Assembly (NCBI GenBank): GCA_037367355.1
Contig: CM074699.1
Location: forward strand, 1,240,001 to 1,304,000
Source of the DNA: Neoscytalidium dimidiatum
Taxonomy: Eukaryota; Ascomycota; Dothideomycetes; Botryosphaeriales; Botryosphaeriaceae
DNA: 64,000 nucleotides
Reading direction: 5' to 3'
Notes under the pieces: generated by a model
What the model was told of the DNA's origin: nothing
The model's input: only the letters and a program-made list of their open reading frames with translations
The model's database searches: none
Position numbers and translations under genes: made by a program
Shown: in pieces, positions 12,214 to 22,281 of the stretch
How positions within the stretch are numbered: position 1 is the stretch's first letter
Layout: every line of letters begins with the position of its first letter

Positions 12214-14612
12214 GGCTGTTGCGTTTATTGGGGCAAAGGTTGAAAGAGGTGCGAAGCAAACGGGTGCTTCAAGAGGCGCCTGACGTATTAATTTGTATAA
12301 AGTGGAGTTTCGGGCCTTTTGTTGGAAATGGGGACGAGCAATGATATAAGTGCTGAATTCTTCCGATTCATGAATGCTTTAGATCAATGAATACCATATG
12401 ATCTTGGAGACTTTCATAATCATGCAGACTTGTGAGGATTAGCGTTCAGCTCGATTTGCATGACCCTATACTTGCTTTTCCCCCTCAGCAGCTGAGAACT
12501 CAGGATCGAGGTTCTTGTTTCAGGCGCAAAGGAGCTAAGCCTTGGTGAAGTATCGGCACGTCAAATGTTGGCCTGTGCCCCGTCTATTTCGAAGTCCATT
12601 CTAAGACTATTGCGCCCTCACATATCCTAAAAACAAATATTCATAAAAGAAAGTCCAGAACGAGAAGTACAAGTATTCTACAGAAGTAATGAGGCGCTAC
12701 AGCTGAGCGTTCTAGCTATACTTGGTGCTAAAGAACCGAACAGTCCCTACTTGGCGCCTGTATTGCATATTGCACATGCACGCCTTCTTCTCAGTCTGTG
12801 GCTTAGGAACAATCGTTAAAAAAAAAAAAAAAAGGGTATACATAATGCAAGCATCGCCAAAGATCAAGGAATATTTTATGAATTAAACGAGTTGAATCGG
12901 CTGAGGAGCTGTAACATGGGTTGCAGCTGTACTTCTTCTATAGACGAGTGAATGTGGTTGTTGCCTCGTGGTAGCATTTGAAGCAACCCCGAGAAAAAAC
13001 CGCCGATAGTAATACTGCATCGAGGCGGGAAGATTCGTGTAACAGTGGCGCTGCCATGTGCGCCGTGGTCGCGTATTCTTCAGCTGATGTCGTATTTTAG
13101 TTATCTATTTCCGCTGTTGACCGAGCTCCTTGTAGCTTCGTGCATGAGCGCCATTAGAATATGGTAGAAAAAGCACTGTGAGGATGGCAATGAATGTTCG
13201 GGAAATTTTATCAATGAGTAATGAGCTGAAAACCTAGTGGTGAAGCACCTCTTCAGCTGCAGGTTTATTGCCGACAGCAAAGCGATCCACATTGCTCTTG
13301 GCATCGGATGGGCGCATGAAGTTTCCCCTTTCTCCATATCTTGTTAGCCGCAATTACGGCATAGATGCATAGGAAAGGGCTATCGAAATCTGCTTTTCTT
13401 CAGCCGCAGCCACATACGTGAAGTTGAGCCAACCCAATATTCGCCTCTAACAATTCATCATCTTAGTGTAACTCCACGAAATCAAATAGTTGCACGACCT
13501 CGGCATTAATTGAGTTCGGTGGGGGTTTCGCAGGCAATTACTTCAGCCAAAAAACATACAATATGCCAGCAAAGACGCCCTTGGATTACAGTTGTTTGTG
13601 AACGTGCCTAAACACCCTGTACGTACTGCTCATAGATCACGAAAATATGGCCTGCTGTATACATGCTCGTCAAATTATCCACCGGTCGACAGTTGTACTG
13701 TACAAATGCATCAAGTCTTCGCAAATACTGAACCATAGAAAAAGCGTCAAATACGACAAGCCCTTCAGTTCAGTTGAAGTGCGGCAAATGGTGCTTCGAA
13801 TATTCCCAGGCTCTAGACTTTTTTTTTTTTAAAAAAAAAAGGAAAAAACAGCCTCCGGGCTATTGGATTGACGTGCAAGCATCTTATTGGTCGCCTCAAA
13901 ACCTATATACCCATAACATAGACAGATTCTTACTGAAAAGAAGACGGTAATGACCTGCGCAATTATTGCCTGCAGATAAGCAGAGCAATGGTCCAAAAAA
14001 TATAGAGGTTTATTGATCGAGGAATGGATATGAAATAGCAAGGTTGGTAGCTTGTAATCAATCACCCTATTTCACTAACTAGTTAGCTCCAGTTGGAATT
14101 GTACACTTTGCACATGCTAGGAGTTAGTACTCCGCACTAACGCATCATTAGACCACACTTTCCTTCATTATTCTAGAAATTTTCAAGGAAACGTTGCTTG
14201 GCAGTTTACTTAAGTGGGTGCAAACAGGAATACCGTTCGATGCTGACTCGAGTCTCCCAACGAGCCAGATGATGATGATTGTCTACGCGACTTCAACGGA
14301 TAAAATTTAGGCATTCTTTCCAATACTTTGGGCTTGATCACGAACTTGGAATTGAGCCGTGTGGCAACCACATACACAGAGAATAGCAATGCACAACCTA
14401 CCTTAGGGCCCGAAGCCTCGCAGCACCTTAGGGTTCATAACCACCAAGATATTTCCTCCTGAAATTTGAGCACCAGATTCCAAAACCTTTGAATCAATAT
14501 AAGACTGCTTTGCTACCTTCCAAACTCTTCTCGTGAAATCTCAATCCGCATCCTTCTCTATTTCCATTCCGGGGTTCCCCCTACCTCTTCGCCTCCCCCA
14601 ACCGCTAATCAA
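12214..14612. other. Long AT-rich gene-free region
   Basis: About 2.4 kb with only short scattered ORFs that lack coding character. A-runs or T/A-runs sit at about 12819-12833 and 13820-13840, the latter a T-run followed by an A-run that could fold back. No transposase, reverse transcriptase, tRNA or rRNA signature was seen. Confidence 0.5.
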
Positions 14613-15095
14613 TCACCCCTCCATTCCTTTCTCCACCCTCACCGCAAAACACCCAGGCGCCGCGTAATGCAAATGCAGATACTCGACCCCCTCCTCCCCC
14701 AGCAACCGCTCACATACCCCCACAATTCGGCCCCCTCCCCCCTCCACCACTTCAAACCCAACCAACATGTCGTCCTTCGAGAACGCCCGCACGGCCAGCT
14801 GCCGCGTCGCCTGCTGCGCCGGCACGACGTCCCGCACGTCGGCCAGCCGGCATTTTTTGTCGTCCGCGTGCACGTAGATGGCCGTCGCGCCGCGGTACGG
14901 GCTGGAGCCCAGGAAGGGGTCGTAGGAGAGGAGGACGACCTGCTCGCCAGGCTGCGCGTCGCGGAGGCAGCGGCGGCAGGGGACGGCAGAGGTGACGGTT
15001 ACAGTGCGTGCGGAGGCGGCGGGAGAGGTGATGTCGAAGGGGGCGGGGAGCGGGCGCCAGTGGAGGGTCGGGGGAAGAGGGACTGGGGTGGCCAT
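14613..15095 (-). CDS. DUF1203 family protein
   Basis: Single exon, 160 aa. It matches the DUF1203 family: CRRCLRDAQPGEQVVLLSYDPF near residues 40-61 (a Cys pair plus PGE), SPYRGATAIYVHA, and the C-terminal YLHLHYAAPGCFAVRVE. The family is small, one-domain and mostly bacterial, with no known biochemical function. The ends and the flanks are AT-richer, while the centre (about 14770-15070) is very GC-rich with strong G/C third positions. No intron is visible. Bacterial affinity and intronless structure make ancient horizontal acquisition possible, but other genes here also have local GC islands, so composition alone does not prove it. Confidence 0.78.
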   Translation of the reverse strand: MATPVPLPPTLHWRPLPAPFDITSPAASARTVTVTSAVPCRRCLRDAQPGEQVVLLSYDPFLGSSPYRGATAIYVHADDKKCRLADVRDVVPAQQATRQLAVRAFSKDDMLVGFEVVEGGGGRIVGVCERLLGEEGVEYLHLHYAAPGCFAVRVEKGMEG

Positions 15096-16763
15096 TTATG
15101 CGTTGGATGATTGGATCTGCTTGGAGGAGCTAATTATGTGTTGTTGTGGGTGTTGATCGTGTGGTATCTGGGCTTTTGGATTGATTTGGAGGAGTATGGG
15201 TGTCTTTGAGGAAGGGAGGCCTCTTGGTGCTTTGAAGCTGTGCCTCAGTTGAGGATTGAAACTGGAGCTGGATAACTTCAAAAGACGAGCTTATAATTGC
15301 TTTATATTCTCATTGATGGCGCATTCTGCAATTTCTGGTGACTCACTGTCAATTAAATGAATGCTTTCAAAGTAGCCAATGAGCCGTTGTGGAAGCGGCT
15401 CTGGATGGTGACTTGTTATTAATCACTGACATATTATTCTTCATAGCATGCTCTATGACGTAATAGGGAACACCAAATCTTAGGTTTGTGGATTTTGTTC
15501 TTGAAGTTCATGCCGCTGTTGACAACCGGTGGCTTCTTTTAGCAAGCTACTGCGGTAGAACTGACCAATAAGAAACGTTCTAAAGAAACTAGTTCTAGGA
15601 GATCCTAATCATTCTATGCTTCCAAATTGGCCAACAGAATTATCTACTAGTGCTTACAAACATCTTGAGATAAAGGAACAGTCCAATATCCGCGTGTAAT
15701 ATTTCTCGCTTGTGTGGTTCACTACAACTTCCGTCATTCCCCTAGTAGGCAGATGTCCAATTTCAAAAAGATGGCTAAGTAAATGAAGGGACTCACTCCT
15801 AGTCCAGAGGTGAGGGCTTCAGACCGCTTCTTCTGGGCGTCATGTGAATTTGTGACTAGTGGGTCTGTGAAATCTTGCACTTGTAAAGATTGCTCCACAT
15901 AGGGGACAATTGAGGGGGCGATGATGCTGAGTTGGACGGAGAGCGCCGAATAGAATGGTATAAACTACTTGAGTGCCACCTAAGAAGCCTTCCAACTTAG
16001 CTGAATAGAGTTTCTTTGCCGCTGGCTCCTCTCCAAAAATCAGAAATGGACATTATCTCTCTGTTATACAACAAGGAAATGAAAGACACAACTCGCTTCC
16101 GACTCATGACTGTTCCGACATAAATGCCTCCGAGAGCACTGCAGTTGCTTTCCGACCTACTCATCCGCTTAGTTTTGCATGGATTATAGACATTTTGGCC
16201 CGGTCCGGTAATCCTGGGGACGAAACAAAATCAGGTAGATTTGCTTTGCTAAGTGGCATGCGCTACCTCCCACGTCAACCCCGATAAGTAATAAGCTTTT
16301 AGTATGCGCCATCAATTGCCATTTCCATTACAACAACTATAGATCATCACGCCCTCCCCCTTTTTCAGGACTAGCGGATTGTGGGTTGCAAATACAACAC
16401 GTGTGTCCCCCATCCGACAGTAAAGTGTGTCGAAGGACTGTTTATTCATGATGTTAATCCGGGAATATGTTGCACTGTAAGATGATCCCTTTGAGACCAA
16501 ACCAATGTGATCCGATATGGCGTGCGATGAGCTCTAATCGAACATGCACACGGCTCTATGTTAGCTGTCGGAAGAGGGTAGACACAGACTCCCCTCATCC
16601 GGATGATCTGCACCCTCAGATTTCCGCAGCAGAGAGTCCAGGGAAGCATTTAAGGGACATTTCAACATCACCGAAACCAGGCTATCCTAAGAAATCATCT
16701 CTCTGTTCAATTTCTCTTTAAGAATCAGCTAAAATCTCTTCACTTATCACATATTCCATTGCC
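15096..16763. other. Gene-free stretch upstream of the esterase remnant
   Basis: About 1.7 kb of mixed composition. No ORF over about 80 codons looks coding, and no structural RNA or repeat was recognised. Confidence 0.45.
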
Positions 16764-18225
16764 ATGAAAGCCGTCCTCGCATATCTTCTCTTACGCGGAA
16801 GTGCTACCGCGCTACCTTGGGTGTAGACCCTGTGGTCGAGCTTGACTATGAAATTTTCAAAGGTACCAAGAAATATGCTGGGGTTAGCAGTTTTCTGGGA
16901 ATTCCCTTTGCTAAAGCCGGTCGACTTGAAAATTCTTGTGTGCTTGGAACAGAAGACAAATTTCAAGGGGTTCAAGATGCTACAAATATGGACCAGCATG
17001 TCCACAGCAACGACTAATTGCATCACCAATCAGTGGTGACAACGGGAATATCGGCGGTCTTCTCTCAGCTGTCGAGCAGTTGAACCTTCCTCCTATTGAT
17101 GGCCAACATGAAGAATGCCTGAATGTCAACGTCCAGGTTCCGGAGGTGATTGACTCTGCAGCCGGACAGTCTTTTCCATGTGGTTCCATGCGGGCGTATA
17201 TGAACTGAGTGCAAGTGCAGCAGTCGGGTCCGAAACCACGGCATTGCTGGTAAGTGTCCTGGCGGTTGAGATTCGTGCTATGGGAGCTTATATTGATCCA
17301 CGATTGAACTCAGGGCCTCATCTATCAAGGTACACACGTCGTTATCCGCTATGTAGAGATAAAACAATCCATGGTCCTTGTATCGACTAACTACCGCATG
17401 AGTGCTTTCGGCACGCTTGCATCCCAGGAAGTAACCGATGCGGGCGTCAGCAATCTCTTGCTCAGAGACCAGTGCGTCTCATGCTGTCTCCTCCAATTGG
17501 TAATCTCATCTCAACCGGTTCACTAATGAATCATTTAGACGCATCACTATGCAATGGGTTCAATGAAATATACAACTTTTTGGCGGCGACCCATCCCAAG
17601 TCGCCGTTATGGGTGAGTCCCGGATGCCATGACTATCACCGCGCACCTTCTTCTCAACGAGAGCGAAGGCCTCTTTCGCGGCGCAATCATGGCCTCCGGG
17701 GGCATCATGAAACTGAAGCCTTACACGCACGCTTAGCATGTCTTTGGCTTCGTCGCCGAGAAATCAGGATGTGGCGACTCTACCGATAAGCTGGTCTGTC
17801 TGCACGCTGCCGACTACGCCAAAATATATAATGCCGTTCAATAGCTACCCGATTTCTTGTCATACGAATACACTGTGGTTCCTTGGTAACCGCGGCCGGA
17901 CGGTGCGTTCCCCCCAGACTCTCCTTATCGTCTCCTGCGCGCCGTTAAGGCCAACAAGGTTCCCATCATCATCGAGACCATGAAGGATGAAGGATCGCTC
18001 TTTTCCGCCGTGCTGCAGCTGAACGTAACGACAGATAGGGATTTCCAATCCTATTTCAGGAACGTCTTCTTCCCACATCTCTCGCTTGACCAGATCTGTG
18101 CCTTATTAGCTTGTACTCCGAAGATCCGATGGAAGGGAGTCCGTTTGACGCCGGATATGCGAACGTGATCGGGCCGCAGTATAAGAGGCTCGCTGCTGCC
18201 ATTTGGAGGTTATACCGTAAGTTGT
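16764..18225 (+). pseudogene. Decayed type-B carboxylesterase/lipase
   Basis: A secreted type-B carboxylesterase (COesterase, Candida rugosa lipase-like) can be followed through three frames. A start with a short signal-like stretch (MKAVLAYLLLRGSATALPW) lies at 16764. Then come SFLGIPFAKAGRLEN, ACPQQ, EECLNVNVQVP, WFHAG, VLVSTNYRMSAFGTLAS, FGGDPSQVAVMGES (nucleophile Ser codon at 17618-17620), LFRGAIMASGG and, near the end, DPMEGSPFDAG and GPQYKRLAA. Frame changes are needed at least near 16820, 16983, 17175, after 17620 and near 18110. In-frame stops lie inside the NIQLFGGD region and after AIMASGG. The last 100 or so residues expected for the family are absent, because the homology stops about 45 bp before the 3' end of the convergent AAA gene. 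It cannot make an active enzyme. Confidence 0.82.
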
Positions 18226-18269
18226 TTTCCAGACTTCTTAGCGAAAGATCTTGTCTCATCATGGCTACA

Positions 18270-21200
18270 TCATCGAACAGCTTCGTTCCTCGCCCGTCTG
18301 GTTGTTGTCAGATCCTTGAGACAATCAATGAATGCCTCCGTTGCCTCATAAATTTCGGAAATGTGATCCTTCGACAGCTTTCTCTGCTCATTGTGCGCCA
18401 TTGCTTGGGCCGACGAGACAATATTTCGTATTTGGCGGCCGTTGAGCTGAGCTTTCCTGCAAATGGTCTCAAGATAGGTATCAATTGCCCTTCGATCCGC
18501 AATCTCACTCTTGACTTTATCAAGAAATTGTTTGAATATCTTGAACTTCTGTTCCTTTGTCAAGTCACTGTATTGGATGGCCAAGTGCATCCGAGACTGC
18601 ACAGCAACATCGAGGGAAGAGATGCGGTTTGTGGTGAGGATGATGATGCCGTCGTAGTATTCCAGCACGCGGAGAAGAACTGAGACGAGTGTGTTGCGCT
18701 TAATATCTTGGAATCCAACACGTTCTTCCAAGAATACGTCAGCTTCGTCAATCAGAAGAACAGCGTTCCAGCGACTCGCATCCGCAAAGACATCCATCAG
18801 CTTGCTTTCAGCCTCAGGAGGCTCTGTTCCGATCTCAGCCACGGAGACCGGTAGAAGGGGTTTCCCGGTCGCCAAAGCAACTGCTTCAGCCGTCAAAGTC
18901 TTCCCAACTCCAGGCGGTCCATGAAGAAGAATCGCTAGCCCCCTTCCCTTGCCTTCTATGGGGTCAAGCTCGGGAGATGAGTACTTGGAGCTCTCAGACA
19001 GCATGAGTGCATCCTTGCGAGCCTGGTGATGTGTGATCAGAGCACGGAGCATGTTCTTCGTGTTCTCATCCAGCTCAAGTTGATCTTCAAATCGACTTTC
19101 GTTTGCTCTCTTGGCCTCCTCGCTGATTTCGGTAATACATTCAACGCGGAATTGCGCCCAGAGCTTTTTTGTTGGAACATAGCCCAGGACTTTTGCGGGA
19201 CAGAGGAGAAGTCGGTCATCACTTTCTGCAAAGTCATTGCCTTCTTCGACGCTGGATGTGAATTTTTTGGTCTGCCAGGCGCGTGTTGGACCCTCATGGC
19301 ATTGGCGACAGGGGCAGTCTGCTGGATCGAAAGAAGCTTCCTTGGACCCTAGGACGGGATGTCCGCTGAAATATGTGAATTGGTTCCTTTGAGAAGTAAC
19401 AAAGGCGTAGTTATCAATGATTACGTCCTGGTCCTATTGGACAGTCAGCTATCGTATGGCTATTTCGCTTGGGAAGGTTATCTGGGGGATCGCACCATTA
19501 GTTCTCTTTGTTTTACAGGAATTCCCGATGGAGTGCCATACTCCGCATTCTTTTCAGGAAAATGTTAGCCTTGACACACTCCTTCTGTTTCTGGATTATT
19601 CATATACTCACCCGAGGATACAGGTTAACTTCCAAGACTGGACCGGCATATCTACGCAGTGCACACTTTTCCTCAACCGTACAAAGCTGTACAAACTGTC
19701 TCCCTCTGTGCAATAGCTTTTCTCTGAGTTTGGAGTCATCCTGATGCCCTTCCTCGTCCACGTAGTACTCAGTTGGAAAGCACGGCAGAGAAGAAATCAG
19801 TCTGCGACCCTCAAACTTATCGATGGTGAAAGCATACGTGTACCGCCTAAAATGATTACCATCCCAGTCGAACGCAGAGCAGCGAACATCAAACGCGTTG
19901 TAGCGGTCGTATGACTCATCACTTTCGACGTAAACACCAGCTGAGTCGCGGTATTCAGTGTTAGACTTCACTTCAAACATCTGCAAATCATCCAAAAAGG
20001 CCGCGCGTAGACCTTAGTTCCGCAACCAAATAGAGTCCAGAGATGTGCGAAGCTAATCGTCTTCGTGGAAAAATACTGATCCCGTTCCTTGAAGTATTGT
20101 TTCATCTTCCGAGGCTCCGAGATGGAGATGGCGTACATGATGTCTTTCAAGTCTTTGCGAGCGTCGACCAGCTCTTCATTGTCACCTTCATGGGGCTCTG
20201 CTTCTCCTATCAAGCGATTCCAATTGAATACGAAGCCATCAAAAGGAGAAGTCTCCTTGGCGTAAGCAGCTTCGAAAAATTCGTCCTCGACATGAAGCAT
20301 GGACTTGGAGAGCAGACTCTTGAGAGCGCTGGATTCAATCTCGAGTTCCTCGTACAAGCACCTCTTTACATCATCCGCATCCATGAATTTTCGGTATGTG
20401 ACGATTGATGCAGTCTTCTGGTCCGCTTCTGGCAGATCGATCTCGACCTCCTCTCTCTTATCTTTCCCAGGATCATACCTTGAGACGAACATGCGGAAAC
20501 GCTTCTTGGTATCTTCTTGCTTGTTTTCGGCATGACTTCCTTGCGATTCTCTTTCATCGGGCCCATCAAAAGGTGATGAGGGTTCCGTTACTGGTCCGTT
20601 CTGAGCTTCATGCTGCTCTTCTGGAATGGACTGCTTTGGCTCAGACGCCTGTTGCGGTTCAGAGTGCTGTTGTTTCTCGGAAATTTGCTGAGGTTCCAGA
20701 TCAGACCGAACAGGGTCTGCCACGGGTGGTGGCCGAGGAGGGGAATATGTGCTCATGTGACGGCTTCGCGACCCGGTTGAAAGGTTGTTGAGTTGGGCTT
20801 GCAGCTCCGCAACTTTTTGTTCCAGTGCATTCATGTTCGATTGCTCTTGGAAGCCATCCTGCGCCTATTATTGTTAGTCTGCTGTCATCATAATTTGGAA
20901 CACATACTCACAGGACTGAAAGGAACCCCTGTTGCAGAATCAAGTGCATGGTTCTGCGCGAAGTTGGATGGAACATTGCCTGGGTCTTGACTTGGCTGAA
21001 AGTTTCCACGGTTTTGCTGCGATTCTGAGAAGGCCATCGCATTTCGCGCAATGGATTGGAAATTGTTTGATCCCCTCTGGGGTGCTTGGAAAGATGACCT
21101 TGGGGGCGGAAAGTTCGAAGACGATGGTGCCTGCCCCTGAAAGCTGTTGAATGGCAGACTCGTCAGGGGAGGAGAACCCGTCTGATAAAGCGGAGGACCA

Positions 21201-21466
21201 CCGTTTGATGGGACGCCATATGAAGCATGGGTATAAGGGTTGGATTGCGTTAATGTTGTATGACCTGAAGAGAATGCTGTCGAGATTTGAGGGGGGAAAC
21301 CTTGTTGGTTATTCGACATGTACTGATCTCCATATACTTGGTTGTGTGGGATGCCGCTCGAATGTTGTCGGCCTTGTGGCTGGTGGAAGCATGCGCCCGA
21401 CTGGTAATTGGCTGGGTAGTTCTGAGGGATTCCCCCCGTAGGTGTTTGCATGGGATAGTTGTACAT
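18270..21466 (-). pseudogene. Large AAA ATPase (DUF7025 + AAA), interrupted by a one-base frameshift
   Basis: Four exons are supported: 21466-20912, 20864 (or 20858)-19612, a 33-nt microexon 19549-19517, and 19433-18270. The introns have GTGAGT, GTGAGT and GTAAAA donors and GACTAAC, GGCTAAC and GCTGAC branch sites. The last exon is open without any ATG between 19433 and 19052. The order is a Q/P/S-rich disordered N-terminus (about 185 aa), a coiled-coil start, a DUF7025-like middle (SFAHLWTLFGCGTKVYA), a LLLCPAKVLGYV linker, then the AAA core with HGPPGVGKT, LLIDEADVFLEER, LTTNR and a C-terminal lid. Intact it would be about 1000 aa. The second exon is one base short: at an A5 run (19994-19998; T5 in the gene) the frame leaves the conserved reading and stops 10 codons later, before the ATPase. 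A recent inactivation or a base-calling error is possible. Paralogues are probably ATP-driven remodelers of unknown target. Confidence 0.78.
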
Positions 21467-22281
21467 ATTGGATCTGGTGCGGTATTGCGCAACACTGTTT
21501 CAATCTTGCGGCTCTTTGGGTTTATAGCTTTTCTTTCTTCCTCTTTCTCACCAGACGGGAAGGCCTTACGAAGGACAAATGGCCCCCAATTTGATGAAAC
21601 GACAAGGCTTGGTGACGTAGTCCCTGCTCCTCCACAACCAATGCGGCGCTCTTCATCCCATTTGTAAGCTAGATCAGCTATGCCACGGTAATTACTTGCA
21701 GATCGAGCGGCACGCTCTTATGGAGTTCATTGGCCGCAAAAACAAGGCAGCTTCAATACTTGATGTAAGATTGTCTTAAATCGTTTCACACTGCTTCCAG
21801 TGGCTTACGAATTTTTTTGAATTGGCAAATTCTCCCGCTGCACAATGCAGTTTTCGTCCATTTGGGATCTGCAACCGATATTTAACTTGGACTTTTTGGG
21901 GGGCCAAAAGGCTCATCAGCGCTTCACTCAAAGCCACGGCGGGTGTATTCCGCAAATCAGCTTCTGGAACATGGGATATGGGGATGATTTATTGATATTG
22001 CCCAATTGCAAAGGCAAACTCCGGGGGCATACGTTGGCTTACTTCCCTGGCTGCTTACTGCTACCGAGGCTGAGCCCTCTCAGTTATGTCAGCTCCTTGA
22101 GGCTGCATGTCTGCGAACATAGCCTTCTCCCATATTATCCTCCAAATTTTCAAAAGTCCAAAATCACATTTCTACATCGCAAATCTTCTCTAGTTCTTAT
22201 CTTCGTGAGGGTAGATAAGGAGCGTTCTTTCCTCGTCAAAGTCGAAAACAACTCACCTGCTCCTAGCAGACCATTTTGCCG
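21467..22281. other. Divergent spacer between the AAA gene and the DUF7708 gene
   Basis: Upstream region shared by two divergent NTPase-type genes. An open stretch at 21845-22291 lacks any recognisable motif. Around 21670-21770 there are GTAAGC/TTGCAG and GTAAGA splice-like pairs bounding a short RHALMEFIGRKNKAASILD reading that I cannot place. Confidence 0.4.
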
